Assembly (NCBI RefSeq): GCF_000308875.1
Contig: NZ_BAGL01000127.1
Span: 186,001-250,000, forward strand
DNA length: 64,000 nucleotides
Origin: Nocardia transvalensis NBRC 15921
Lineage (GTDB): Bacteria; Actinomycetota; Actinomycetes; Mycobacteriales; Mycobacteriaceae
Reading direction: 5' to 3'
In this document: one piece after another, positions 43,482 to 51,888 of the stretch
Position numbering within the stretch: position 1 is the first letter of the stretch
Layout of the letters: every line of letters starts with the position of its first letter
Position numbers and translations under genes: made by a program
The notes under the pieces: model-generated
What the model saw: the letters and a program-made list of their open reading frames with translations, nothing else
Databases searched by the model: none
What the model was told of the DNA's origin: nothing

Positions 43482-43551
43482 TTTCCCGGCATGCTTTTGG
43501 CCGGGATCCATCGTCGAGCCGGTGGATTCCGGCCAAAAGCATGCCGGAAAA
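43482..43551. repeat. Long inverted repeat between the kinase and regulator genes
   Basis: The arms (43486-43510 and 43523-43547) are 25 bases each and near-perfect complements with one mismatch, around a 12-base loop. The arm contains CCGGCATGCTTTTGGCCGG. Each arm is a copy of the dispersed 25-bp repeat seen at 37.2 and 56.3 kb, here in opposite orientations. The transcript could form a large hairpin that lowers expression of the response regulator relative to the kinase, by inference. Confidence 0.8.
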
Positions 43552-43584
43552 CGGGCCGGCATGCCGGAAGACGGGCCGGGCGGG

Positions 43585-44841
43585 TCAGGGGGCTTCGGGG
43601 AAGGTGGCGGTGAGGGTGAGGCCACCGGTGGGTGGGACCGAGAGGGTGAGGGTGCCGCCGGCGGCACGGACTCGTTCGCGTAGGCCCGCGAGGCCGGAGC
43701 CGTATTCGGCGGCGGGGTTCATTCCGGTGCCGTCGTCGGTGATTTCTATAGTGGTGGCGGTTACGCGCACCGTGCAGCGGTGGGCGTGGCTGTGGCGGAC
43801 GACGTTCGTGATCGCCTCGCGCAGCACCCAGGCGAGGATCGTGTGGTCCCCGGGCGGAAGGTCGGAGGCGGCGGGCAGGTCGGCGTCTATTCCGGCGGCG
43901 CGCAGTGCCGTGCGGGCGGTGGCCAGTTCGCCGGGCAGTGTGGTCTCGCGCAGGCCGCCGACGGTGTCGCGCACTCCGGCGAGCGCCTCGCGGGCCAGTC
44001 GCTCCACATCGGCCATCTCGGCTTTCGCCCGGTCGGGGTCGAGGTCCACGAGCCGTTGCGCCAGTTCGGTTTTCACGGTGATGACGGTCAGCGAATGCCC
44101 GAGGATGTCGTGCACGTCGCGGGCGACCCGGTTGCGGTCCTCGACGATCTTCAGGTCCGCCGCCTGCCGCTGGGCCACGAGCCGCAGCCGCTTGCCGCGC
44201 CGGCCGATCTCGCGCCCGCACCAGATCGCGATCATGAGGAATGCCAACAGAAACGAGGTGCCGCCGAGTTGCCAGGAGGGATTCACCGCCGACACGATGA
44301 CCAGCGCCGCCGCGATCGAGACGACGACGAAGCCGGCCTCCCGGAACGGGAGCGTGATCATGGCCATCATCGCGACGTACATCGCCATCGGCAGCGCGGC
44401 CCCGCCCAGCAACCCCAGCTCCGCGCAGACCAGCACGCCCATGGCGCCCAGCACCCACCAGACCCGGCGGTCCGGGGCCGGATCCGCGAACGCCACCTCC
44501 TCCTCGGAACGGTGAAACCGCACCGTGACCACCATGATGAGCACCGCGAGACCGACGACGCCGGCCGCCGCGAAACTCGCGCGCACCTGCTCCCCGCGTT
44601 CCCAGCGCTCGCTGACCGGGCCGACCGTGTAGAACAACCACAGCAGCGCCAGGAATCCCCCGGCCCCGCCCCGCCGCCATCGAGATTGCTCGGTCGGGCC
44701 GACGACCGCGCGATCGAGCAGCTCCGAGATCCGCCCGGGAATCCCGTTCGGCCCGAAACGCTCCCGCTTCCCCTCGGCATGCCTGGTCACAGGGCCGGAC
44801 GGTACCCCACCCACCGCGGGCCGGTCAGCGGGCGGTGTCAC
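43585..44841 (-). CDS. DesK-type sensor histidine kinase
   Basis: A 418-residue kinase. The N-terminal half has about six transmembrane helices. The phospho-acceptor is His244 in RDVHDILGHSLTV, of the HisKA_3 family. The ATPase domain has LREAITNVVRHSHAHR and the GSGLAGLRERV G-box. The start GTG 44841 overlaps the upstream permease stop by 17 bp; a later GTG (44790) is possible. It senses a membrane signal, perhaps with the exporter, and phosphorylates the downstream NarL-type regulator. Confidence 0.9.
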   Translation of the reverse strand: MTPPADRPAVGGVPSGPVTRHAEGKRERFGPNGIPGRISELLDRAVVGPTEQSRWRRGGAGGFLALLWLFYTVGPVSERWERGEQVRASFAAAGVVGLAVLIMVVTVRFHRSEEEVAFADPAPDRRVWWVLGAMGVLVCAELGLLGGAALPMAMYVAMMAMITLPFREAGFVVVSIAAALVIVSAVNPSWQLGGTSFLLAFLMIAIWCGREIGRRGKRLRLVAQRQAADLKIVEDRNRVARDVHDILGHSLTVITVKTELAQRLVDLDPDRAKAEMADVERLAREALAGVRDTVGGLRETTLPGELATARTALRAAGIDADLPAASDLPPGDHTILAWVLREAITNVVRHSHAHRCTVRVTATTIEITDDGTGMNPAAEYGSGLAGLRERVRAAGGTLTLSVPPTGGLTLTATFPEAP

Positions 44842-45583
44842 GCCGGAACAGCAGCGCGGCGCCGCCGCCGAAGACCACCGCCCAGATCACGACGTTGCAC
44901 ACCGCGATCAGGGCCGGTCCGGTCCCGGTGTCGCCGAACGGCAGCCGGGCCAGGGTGGCGATCCCGTTGGTGGGGAACACCTTCGAGACCGTCTCGAACC
45001 AGCCGTGCAGCGGCATGAACAGCCCGCCGGCGAAGGACAGCAGCGCGAGGACCAGGCCGAGCACCTGCATGACGTTCTCCATCGGCAGCAGATAGCCGAT
45101 GAACAGCCCGAACGCCGCGAAGACCAAGGATCCGACCCACGCGATGAGGAAGCAGCCCACCCACGCCGACGCGGGCAGCTCGGCGCCCCGGATCGCGCCG
45201 GCCACGAAGACCACGGCGACCGACATCAGCCCCAGCGTCATCGCGACCGCGATCTTGGTGGCGATGTAGGCGAGCGGCCGCAGCGGGGTCAGGCGCAGCT
45301 GCCTGCTCCATCCCGCCGCCCGCTCCACCGACACCATCGCCCCGCCGGTGGTGGTGGCGAGCATGGCCCCGTACACCGCCATCGACACCATCACGTAGGC
45401 GGTGACGTTCCCGGAGCCGTAAGCGTCTGTGCGGAAGGATGATTGGGTGCCGAAGAGGGCGAAGAACACCGCCGGCATCACCAGCGTGATGACCATGGTC
45501 CGCCGGTTGCGCAGCAGTCGCCGCAGCTCCGATCGCAGGAATTCGAGGCTGAATCCGCCCAGGCCGGGGGCCTGCGGCGGCAC
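44825..45583 (-). CDS. ABC-2 exporter permease, possible frameshifted start
   Basis: A 252-residue permease with about six transmembrane helices, typical of drug or lantibiotic exporters with an ABC ATPase partner. The start is uncertain. GTG 45583 has no ribosome-binding site. An ATG at 45602, with GGAGA nine bases upstream and overlapping the ATPase stop region, opens a different frame (MTTLDLRAAAG). Removing one base from the C5 run at 45566-45570 would join the two frames. Either there is an indel in this strain or sequence, or GTG is used. The rest of the gene is intact. Confidence 0.75.
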   Translation of the reverse strand: MPPQAPGLGGFSLEFLRSELRRLLRNRRTMVITLVMPAVFFALFGTQSSFRTDAYGSGNVTAYVMVSMAVYGAMLATTTGGAMVSVERAAGWSRQLRLTPLRPLAYIATKIAVAMTLGLMSVAVVFVAGAIRGAELPASAWVGCFLIAWVGSLVFAAFGLFIGYLLPMENVMQVLGLVLALLSFAGGLFMPLHGWFETVSKVFPTNGIATLARLPFGDTGTGPALIAVCNVVIWAVVFGGGAALLFRRDTAR

Positions 45584-45603
45584 GAAGGTCGAGTGTCGTC
45601 ATA

Positions 45604-46539
45604 TCAGTTGTCTCCGGTCAGTGCGAGGAAGGCGTCTTCGAGGTTGTGCCCGGTGATCTCCAGGTCGAATGCCGGTGTGGCGGTGAGCAGATAGCGCGCG
45701 ACGGCGTCGGAGTCCTTGGCGTGCACCAGGATCCGGTCACCGCGCTGCTCCACCCGGTCGACGCCCGCGATGGTCAGCAGCCGGTCCCGGTCGGCGCCGG
45801 GCAGGGTGGCGGAGACCAGGCGCCCGGCAGCGAGGTTCTTGATCGAGGCGGAGCTGCCGTCGGCGACCACTCTTCCGTTGCGCACCAGCACGATCCGGTC
45901 GGCGTAGGCGTCGGCCTCGTCGAGGTAGTGGGTGGCGAAGACGACGGTCCGGCCCTCACCTACATCGCGGCGGATTGCGTTCCAGAAGTCGCGGCGGCCC
46001 TCGACATCCATACCGGTGGTCGGCTCGTCGAGGACCAGCAGATCCGGGTCGGGCAGCAGGGCGAGGGCGAAGCGCAGCCGCTGCTGTTGCCCGCCCGAGC
46101 ATTTGCCCACCAATCGGTCGGCGATGCCGTCTATTCCGGCGCGGACCAGGACCTCCCGGGCAGGCCGCGGCGAGGCGTGCAGGGCGGCCACCATGCGCAC
46201 GGTCTCCGCGACGGTGAGGTCGGGCAGCAGGCCACCCGATTGCAGCACCGCCGCGATCCGCCCGGCGGCGATCGCGTCATCCGGTGTGCCGCCGAGGATT
46301 CGGACGTGACCGGCATCGGACCGCTGCAACCCGAGCATCATGTCGATGGTGGTCGACTTACCCGCGCCGTTGGGCCCGAGGAAGGCGACGATCTCCCCCG
46401 GCGCGACGACCAGGTCGAGCCCGTCGACCGCCCGGACGACGCCACCGTGGGCATGAAACGACTTGGCGAGCCCCTGAATCTCGACCGCCGGAACGGCAGC
46501 GACCCGGCCCGCCGAGCCGGAGGTCATGGCTGATGTCAT
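45604..46539 (-). CDS. ABC exporter ATPase
   Basis: A 311-residue ATPase of the drug/antibiotic exporter (DrrA/CcmA) type. Walker A is FLGPNGAGKSTT, the signature is CSGGQQQRLRFAL, and Walker B is LLVLDEPTTGMD followed by VVFATHYLDEADAYADR. The C-terminal 80 residues form the usual regulatory tail. The start ATG 46539 or the next ATG (46527) is possible. It is the first gene of a four-gene operon (ATPase, permease, kinase, regulator) of the self-sensing exporter type. Confidence 0.9.
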   Translation of the reverse strand: MTSAMTSGSAGRVAAVPAVEIQGLAKSFHAHGGVVRAVDGLDLVVAPGEIVAFLGPNGAGKSTTIDMMLGLQRSDAGHVRILGGTPDDAIAAGRIAAVLQSGGLLPDLTVAETVRMVAALHASPRPAREVLVRAGIDGIADRLVGKCSGGQQQRLRFALALLPDPDLLVLDEPTTGMDVEGRRDFWNAIRRDVGEGRTVVFATHYLDEADAYADRIVLVRNGRVVADGSSASIKNLAAGRLVSATLPGADRDRLLTIAGVDRVEQRGDRILVHAKDSDAVARYLLTATPAFDLEITGHNLEDAFLALTGDN

Positions 46540-46607
46540 ACCTCGACTCTCGCCGACCCCAGCCCCGCACACCTCGCTCGAGCGTCACGAAGGTGGCATG
46601 ACAGATG

Positions 46608-47528
46608 TCAGGGGTGCAGCACGATCTTCCCGCGAGTGTGCCCCTGTTCCAGCTCCCGATAGGCGTCGCGGACCTGGGCCAGGGGGTAGGTGGCGGCGAT
46701 GGGGACGATCAGGGTGCCCGCGGCAACGAGGTCGGCCAGTTCGGCGAGGACGTCGATGGTGTCGGCGGCGCCGTTGCCCTCGGATTTCACGCCGTACTTC
46801 TGCACGGCCGCGAAGTCGATGACGGTGTTGATGCGCTCCAGCCCGACACCGAGTTCGAGGGCGAGGTCCACGTAGCCGTCGCCGTGGAAGTCGAGGAAGG
46901 CATCGACCCCGCTCGGCGCGACCGCGCGAATCCGCTCGGCCAGCCCGTCACCGTAGCCGACCGGGACGACGCCGAGCGAGCGCAGCCACTCCTGATTATC
47001 CGGACCCGCGATCCCGATCACCGTCGCGCCGCGAGCCCGGAGCAGTTGCACCGCAACGGATCCCACGCCCCCGGCCGCGGCGGAGACCACGACCACATCG
47101 TCCTTGCCGGCCTCCACGGCGCGTACGGCCGCGAACGCCGTCGTCCCCGCGACGAACAGCGATCCGGCCACATCCCACGGCACCTCGGCGGGTTTCGGAG
47201 CCACCTGGTCGACCGACGCGACGACGTGCGTGGCATGGCTGGCCCGCTTGTGGGTGAACCCGATCACCTCGTCACCGACGGCCAGCCCGCTGACGCCGGA
47301 TCCCACGGCGGAGATCCGGCCCGCGAAATCGCTGCCCTGTCCGGACGGGAACGTCGCCGGCCAGCGGTCGTGCAGCGCGCCGCTGCGAATCTTGGTCTCC
47401 CCCGGGTTGATTCCGGCGGCGACCACCGCGACCACGACCTCCCCCGACCCGGGAACCGGATCCGGAACCTCGACCACGTCCAGTACGTCGATATCGCCGT
47501 ACCGGTCGAACCTGACCGCCTGTGCCAT
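46608..47528 (-). CDS. NADP-dependent quinone oxidoreductase-like protein
   Basis: A 306-residue zinc-free medium-chain dehydrogenase. The nucleotide site is VVVSAAAGGVGSVAVQLLR. The N-terminal GroES-like domain has INPGETKIRSGALH and GQGSDFAGRI, typical of quinone reductases rather than alcohol dehydrogenases. The start ATG 47528 has GGAAGG eight bases upstream. It reduces quinones or alpha,beta-unsaturated carbonyls by family inference. It is convergent with nothing and follows glyS on the same strand after a 123-bp gap. Confidence 0.88.
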   Translation of the reverse strand: MAQAVRFDRYGDIDVLDVVEVPDPVPGSGEVVVAVVAAGINPGETKIRSGALHDRWPATFPSGQGSDFAGRISAVGSGVSGLAVGDEVIGFTHKRASHATHVVASVDQVAPKPAEVPWDVAGSLFVAGTTAFAAVRAVEAGKDDVVVVSAAAGGVGSVAVQLLRARGATVIGIAGPDNQEWLRSLGVVPVGYGDGLAERIRAVAPSGVDAFLDFHGDGYVDLALELGVGLERINTVIDFAAVQKYGVKSEGNGAADTIDVLAELADLVAAGTLIVPIAATYPLAQVRDAYRELEQGHTRGKIVLHP

Positions 47529-47651
47529 GGGCCGCACCTTCCTGTCGAGATCGTCTCGTGCAGGCGGAACAGCCCGCCCACCCGAGTTATTTCCCGGGGC
47601 GCGCCATGGTGTTCCGGGCAGGCCCAGGCGTTTCGGGTACGCCGCGCGGAA

Positions 47652-49043
47652 TCAGGCGCCGAGCAGCCGCTGCGCCAGATATCCCTCGACCTGGTCCAGC
47701 GCGATGCGCTCCTGCGTCATGGAATCCCGCTCGCGGACGGTGACCGCCTGATCCTCGAGGGTGTCGAAGTCGACGGTGATGCAGAACGGGGTGCCGATCT
47801 CGTCCTGGCGGCGGTAGCGCTTGCCGATCGCCTGCGCGTCGTCGAACTGCACGTTCCAGTTCTTGCGCAGCTGCGCCGCGAGATCGCGGGCCTTCGGCGA
47901 CAGGTCGGCGTTGCGCGACAGCGGCAGCACGGCCGCCTTCACCGGAGCCAGGCGACGGTCCAGCCGCAGCACCGTGCGCTTCTCCGGGACGCCCTTGGCA
48001 TTCGGCGCCTCGTCCTCGGTGTAGGCGTCGATGAGGAAGGCCATCAGCGAGCGGGTCAGGCCGGCCGCGGGCTCGATCACGTACGGGATGTAGCGCTCGT
48101 TGTTGGCCTGGTCGAAGTAGCTCAGCTCCTGGCCCGAATGCTCCGAATGCGTCTTCAGGTCGAAGTCGGTGCGGTTGGCGACGCCCTCCAGCTCACCCCA
48201 CTCGCTGCCCTGGAAGTGGAAGCGGTACTCGATATCGACCGTGCGGGTCGAGTAGTGCGAGAGCTTCTCCTTCGGGTGCTCGTAGAGCCGCAGGTTCTCG
48301 GGATCGATGCCCAGGTCGATGTACCAGTCGCGGCGCGCGTCGATCCAGTACTGGTGCCACTGCTCGTCCTCGCCCGGCTTGACGAAGAACTCCATCTCCA
48401 TCTGCTCGAACTCGCGGGTGCGGAAGATGAAGTTGCCCGGCGTGATCTCGTTGCGGAAGCTCTTGCCGATCTGGGCGATGCCGAACGGCGGCTTCTTGCG
48501 CGCGGTGGTCATGACGTTGGCGAAGTTCACGAAGATGCCCTGCGCGGTCTCCGGGCGCAGGTAGTGCAGGCCCTCCTCGGACTCGATCGGGCCGAGGTAG
48601 GTCTTGAGCATCATGTTGAAGTCGCGCGGTTCGGTCCACTTGCCGACCGTGCCGCAGTCGGGGCACGCGATCGACGTCATCGGGACCGTGTCCGGATCCT
48701 CGACGTTGTTCTTCTCCGCGTACGCCTCCTGCAGGTGGTCCTGTCGGTGCCGCTTGTGGCAGTTGAGGCATTCGACCAGCGGATCGTTGAACACCGAGAC
48801 GTGACCGGAGGCCACCCACACCGGCCGCGGGAGGATGATCGAGGAGTCCAGGCCGACGACGTCGTCGCGGCTGGTCACCATGGACCGCCACCACTGCCGC
48901 TTGATGTTCTCCTTCAGTTCCACGCCCAGCGGGCCGTAGTCCCACGCCGACCTGGTGCCTCCGTAGATCTCGCCACTGGGGAAGACGAGACCCCGGCGCT
49001 TGGCGAGATTGGCGACGGTGTCGACCTTCGACTTGGGTGCCAC
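47652..49043 (-). CDS. glyS: Glycyl-tRNA synthetase
   Basis: This class II synthetase charges tRNA-Gly. The 463 residues match the single-subunit type. Visible parts are the first motif RPVWVASGHVSVFNDP, zinc-type cysteines (ECLNCHKRH and CPDCG), RPETAQGIFVNF, the motif 2 region FRNEITPGNFIFRTREFEQ, and the C-terminal anticodon-binding domain. The start is GTG (VAPKSKVDTVANLAKRRG). It is divergent from smtB, the order of Rv2357c-Rv2358. Confidence 0.96.
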   Translation of the reverse strand: MAPKSKVDTVANLAKRRGLVFPSGEIYGGTRSAWDYGPLGVELKENIKRQWWRSMVTSRDDVVGLDSSIILPRPVWVASGHVSVFNDPLVECLNCHKRHRQDHLQEAYAEKNNVEDPDTVPMTSIACPDCGTVGKWTEPRDFNMMLKTYLGPIESEEGLHYLRPETAQGIFVNFANVMTTARKKPPFGIAQIGKSFRNEITPGNFIFRTREFEQMEMEFFVKPGEDEQWHQYWIDARRDWYIDLGIDPENLRLYEHPKEKLSHYSTRTVDIEYRFHFQGSEWGELEGVANRTDFDLKTHSEHSGQELSYFDQANNERYIPYVIEPAAGLTRSLMAFLIDAYTEDEAPNAKGVPEKRTVLRLDRRLAPVKAAVLPLSRNADLSPKARDLAAQLRKNWNVQFDDAQAIGKRYRRQDEIGTPFCITVDFDTLEDQAVTVRERDSMTQERIALDQVEGYLAQRLLGA

Positions 49044-49158
49044 GACTGAAGCTCTCCCTCTGGATGGGTGTAGGACGCGAGTCCGTTCAGAGTATCGGCC
49101 GGACCCCGGACCGGTCGAAGCAGTATCCGCACATCAGCGCCCGGAGTGTCAGATTGAC

Positions 49159-49174
49159 ATGCGCACCTGTGCAT
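49159..49174. promoter_or_regulatory. SmtB-type palindrome in the glyS/smtB promoter
   Basis: ATGCGCA-CC-TGTGCAT is a 16-bp imperfect inverted repeat (one mismatch), 39 bp before the smtB start. Position and form fit an ArsR/SmtB operator that lets SmtB repress its own smtB-zur operon until zinc binds. Binding by this protein is inferred. Confidence 0.6.
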
Positions 49175-49213
49175 ACCAATAATGGCATCGGTTTCCAATA
49201 AGGAGTTGGTTCG

Positions 49214-49609
49214 ATGACCGCCGACAGTGGTGTTCCCGCACGGCGCAGCCGCGTCGCCGTGGAGGCGCCCACCCCGATCCCTCACGACCCCTATCCGTAT
49301 CGGGCTCCGTCCGCTCCGGCGGTGCCGCCGCGCGGCATCCTGGACAATGCGGGCGAGCTGTTGCGGGCGCTGGCGGCGCCGGTGCGCATCGCCATCGTGC
49401 TGCAGCTTCGCGAGTCGCCACGTTGCGTCCACGAGTTGGTCGATACCCTGGGCGTGACGCAGCCTCTGGTGAGCCAGCATCTGCGCATCCTGAAGTCGGC
49501 GGGCGTGGTGCGCGGGGAGCGCACCGGCCGCGAGGTGATCTACGAACTCGTCGACGACCACCTCGCGCGCATCGTGGTCGACGCCGTCGCACATGCTGAA
49601 GAAGGGTGA
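49214..49609 (+). CDS. smtB: ArsR/SmtB-family zinc-responsive repressor
   Basis: A 131-residue winged-helix repressor. The recognition region is LGVTQPLVSQHLRILKSAGVV (about 76-96), after a Pro-rich N-terminal 45 residues. It ends with histidine- and glutamate-rich helices (DDHLARIVVDAVAHAEE) that can form the alpha5 zinc site. In mycobacteria SmtB represses smtB-zur and is released by zinc. It is followed by zur with a duplicated junction. The start ATG (MTADSGVPARR) has AAGGAG upstream. Confidence 0.92.
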   Translation: MTADSGVPARRSRVAVEAPTPIPHDPYPYRAPSAPAVPPRGILDNAGELLRALAAPVRIAIVLQLRESPRCVHELVDTLGVTQPLVSQHLRILKSAGVVRGERTGREVIYELVDDHLARIVVDAVAHAEEG

Positions 49610-49691
49610 CAGCATTCGTGCCGGACATCGCAGGCACACCGTTCGCACATGGCTGAGGAAGGATGATTCGTGCCGGACATCACAGGCACAA
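49589..49691. repeat. Tandem duplication spanning the smtB/zur junction
   Basis: Copy 1 (about 49589-49640) and copy 2 (about 49643-49691) both read CGCACATG-CTGA, an AAGG-type ribosome-binding site, then ATTCGTGCCGGACATC and CAGGCACA. Copy 1 therefore holds a second start-like GTG at 49619 with a 12-codon frame. Copy 2 is the real zur start. The duplication gives zur two ribosome-binding sites; an effect on translation is possible. Confidence 0.8.
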
Positions 49692-50125
49692 CAGCAAAGG
49701 GCGCAGAGAAGACAGTCGGTATTCGCAGCACCCGTCAGCGCAGCGCGATCGCCGCGCTGCTCGATGACATCGAGGAGTTCCGGTCCGCGCAGGAACTGCA
49801 CGACGAGCTGCGGCGCCGCGGTGAGGGCATCGGTCTGACCACGGTCTACCGCACCCTCCAATCGCTGGCCGAGGCAGGCAAGGTGGACGTGCTGCGCACC
49901 GACACCGGCGAGTCGGTCTACCGCCAGTGTTCCAAGGGCCACCACCACCATCTGGTCTGCCGCCACTGCGGCCGCACCGTGGAGGTCGAGGGCCCCACGG
50001 TCGAGGCCTGGGCCGAATCCGTGGCCTCCCAGCACGGCTTCACCGAGATCAGCCACACCATGGAGGTCTTCGGCACCTGCCGCCGCTGCGCCGCCGTCCG
50101 CGACGGCCACCCGGCCCACGCCTGA
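49670..50125 (+). CDS. zur: Zinc uptake regulator (Fur family)
   Basis: Zur represses zinc-uptake and alternative ribosomal protein genes when zinc is sufficient. The 151 residues show the winged helix (STRQRSAIAALL... TTVYRTLQSLAEAGKVDVL). The zinc-site cluster KGHHHHLVCRHCGRTVEVEG follows, and the structural cysteines end with CRRCAAV. The start GTG (VPDITGTTAKG) has GGAAGGA upstream. It is co-transcribed with smtB, as Rv2358-Rv2359. Confidence 0.95.
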   Translation: MPDITGTTAKGAEKTVGIRSTRQRSAIAALLDDIEEFRSAQELHDELRRRGEGIGLTTVYRTLQSLAEAGKVDVLRTDTGESVYRQCSKGHHHHLVCRHCGRTVEVEGPTVEAWAESVASQHGFTEISHTMEVFGTCRRCAAVRDGHPAHA

Positions 50126-50204
50126 CCTCCCGCACACCGGCTCGCCGGCAGTCCACGAAACGCCCGCGCGGCCGGTCGCGGATGTTCCCGCACCCGTGCG
50201 TAAG

Positions 50205-51161
50205 TCAGGCGGGGACGGGTTCGGGGGTGGGGGTGCGGCTGGGGCGGAGGGCGCCGAGGGCGAGGAGGAGCAGGGCGAAGGCGGCCCAGCCGAGAAGGAC
50301 TACGAGGGGCGTGGTGGCGGCGTGGCCGTCGAAGAAGGCGACCGAGCGGAGCAGGGTGGCGGCGGCGCCGGGCGGCAGTAGCTGGCCGATCGCGCCCCAC
50401 GGCTGCGGCAGCAGTTCGGGAGCCGAGGTGGCGGCGGAGAACGGGTTGCCGATCAGCAGCATGAGCAGCGCGCCGACGCCGATGCCGGGCGGGCCGATCA
50501 GGGTCGCCAGCCCGGCGATCGTGCCCGCGACGGCGAAGGAAACCAAGCCCCCGATCGAGGCCAGGGCAAGGTAGGAGCCGGGCAGCAGGCTGAGCCAGCC
50601 CTGCACCACGGCCATACTCAGCAGTCCGGACGCGATCCCGAAGGTCACCAGCCCGACCAGCCGCGATCGCACGCCGGGCACCAGCAGGCTCACCAGGACA
50701 CCGCCCGCGATACCGGCCATGACCAGCGGCAGCACCATCGCCCCGAAACCGGCCCCGCGCGGATCGTCGGCATCGGCGGGCACCACATCCTGCACCGGCG
50801 CGGCCGCGGAACCCGACAGTTGCTGCGCGATCGCCGTGAGCTGTTGCGCCACAACGGGACTCGCGGCAGACGCGACGACGACCCGCGGCGCCCCGCCGTC
50901 GGTGACGATGGCGCCGTAGGCCTCGCGCCGCTCGACGGCCGTGCGGGCGGCCGCCTCGTCGGACACGGTGGTGATGTCGAACGCCCCGGAATCGTGCTCG
51001 GCGAGCTTGCCCGCGACCACGGCCGCCGCCGGACCGGACACGGCGACGGGCAGATCCCGCGGCTTCATGTTGACGGCCGGCCAGGCGAAGGCGATGAGCA
51101 TGACGGCTTGCACCAGGGCGGCGACAAGGCCCACCCCGACCGCGCGCGACATGGCGTTCAT
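50205..51161 (-). CDS. ABC-2-like membrane protein (YhgE/Pip-type exporter permease)
   Basis: A 318-residue protein. One N-terminal helix (VGLVAALVQAVMLIAFAW) is followed by a 130-residue outside domain and then about five or six helices near the C-terminus (MVLPLVMAGIAGGVLVSLL, LVTFGIASGLLSMAVVQG, LLGWAAFALLLLALGAL). This layout is typical of ABC-2 permeases of the YhgE/Pip type. No ATPase is adjacent. The ATG start 51161 has GGGAG seven bases upstream. It is divergent from a TetR gene and is its likely target, so an efflux role is plausible. Confidence 0.78.
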   Translation of the reverse strand: MNAMSRAVGVGLVAALVQAVMLIAFAWPAVNMKPRDLPVAVSGPAAAVVAGKLAEHDSGAFDITTVSDEAAARTAVERREAYGAIVTDGGAPRVVVASAASPVVAQQLTAIAQQLSGSAAAPVQDVVPADADDPRGAGFGAMVLPLVMAGIAGGVLVSLLVPGVRSRLVGLVTFGIASGLLSMAVVQGWLSLLPGSYLALASIGGLVSFAVAGTIAGLATLIGPPGIGVGALLMLLIGNPFSAATSAPELLPQPWGAIGQLLPPGAAATLLRSVAFFDGHAATTPLVVLLGWAAFALLLLALGALRPSRTPTPEPVPA

Positions 51162-51176
51162 GACGTACTCCCAAGA

Positions 51177-51250
51177 AAATCGGAGGCTCGTTCTCTTAAG
51201 CCCTACCGTCGCAAGCCCCCGCTTCCTTGTCAAGAACGGATATTCGTTTT
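51177..51250. promoter_or_regulatory. Two AGAACG-type sites in the TetR/membrane-protein promoter
   Basis: The sequence AGAACG-N6-CG followed by a T run appears at 51233-51250 on the plus strand and at 51177-51194 on the minus strand. The plus copy contains AACGGATATTCGTT (51235-51248), nearly a palindrome (two mismatches). The pair lies between divergent starts and is the likely TetR operator. Confidence 0.6.
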
Positions 51251-51261
51251 ATTTTTGAAAC

Positions 51262-51876
51262 ATGCCCCGAGTCAGCGAGGAACACCTGGAACGCCGCCGG
51301 CAGCAGATCCTCGACGCCGCGCAGACGTGCTTCGCGCGCAAGGGCTTCCACCCCACCTCCATGCAGGACGTATTCACCGAATCGGGCCTGTCGGCGGGCG
51401 CGGTGTACCGCTACTTCAAGAGCAAGGACGACCTCATCGCGGCGCTGGCGGCCGACGCGACTTTGATGCTGCGCGGGCTGATGGACGACGTCATCGAGCG
51501 AGATCCCCTGCCGACCCCCGCCGAGCTGGTCACCGAGCTGACCGGCGAGGTCGTCCGCCTCAACGAGAACGGCGGGCGGGTGCGGCTCGCCCCGCAGGCC
51601 TGGGCGCTCGCCGTCACCGACCACGATGTCAAGGGGTATGTCGCAGCGGCGATCGGCACGATGCGCGACCGCTGGCTGGCCTACGCCGACCGGATGCGCG
51701 ACGTCGGCTGGCTACCGCCCGACGCCGATACCGAGGCCGTCGCCAAGGCGCTGATCGGGGTCATGCCCGGTTTCATGCTCCAGTATCTGCTGCTCGGCGA
51801 CACGGTTCCCGCCGATATCGGCCGCGGCCTCGACTACCTGCTGCCGACCTTCCGGCACGCCACCGCCGAAACGTAG
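51262..51876 (+). CDS. TetR-family repressor, divergent from the membrane protein
   Basis: A 204-residue TetR regulator. The helix-turn-helix is MQDVFTESGLSAGAVYRYFKSKDDLIAALA (about 34-63). The C-terminal domain resembles efflux-linked TetR proteins. The start ATG (MPRVSEEHLERRRQQIL) is used 14 bp after the near-palindrome. The gene ends 12 bp before the convergent unknown gene. Confidence 0.9.
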   Translation: MPRVSEEHLERRRQQILDAAQTCFARKGFHPTSMQDVFTESGLSAGAVYRYFKSKDDLIAALAADATLMLRGLMDDVIERDPLPTPAELVTELTGEVVRLNENGGRVRLAPQAWALAVTDHDVKGYVAAAIGTMRDRWLAYADRMRDVGWLPPDADTEAVAKALIGVMPGFMLQYLLLGDTVPADIGRGLDYLLPTFRHATAET

Positions 51877-51888
51877 CCCGCGCCGGCC

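Noticed and set aside
46605..49049. 814-codon open frame on the plus strand opposite glyS and the quinone reductase
   Set aside because: It spans two opposite, well-supported genes and has no recognisable domain. High GC leaves few stops in antisense frames.
49619..49657. 12-codon ORF before zur
   Set aside because: It arises from the duplicated zur start and has no sign of its own function; a leader peptide role cannot be shown.
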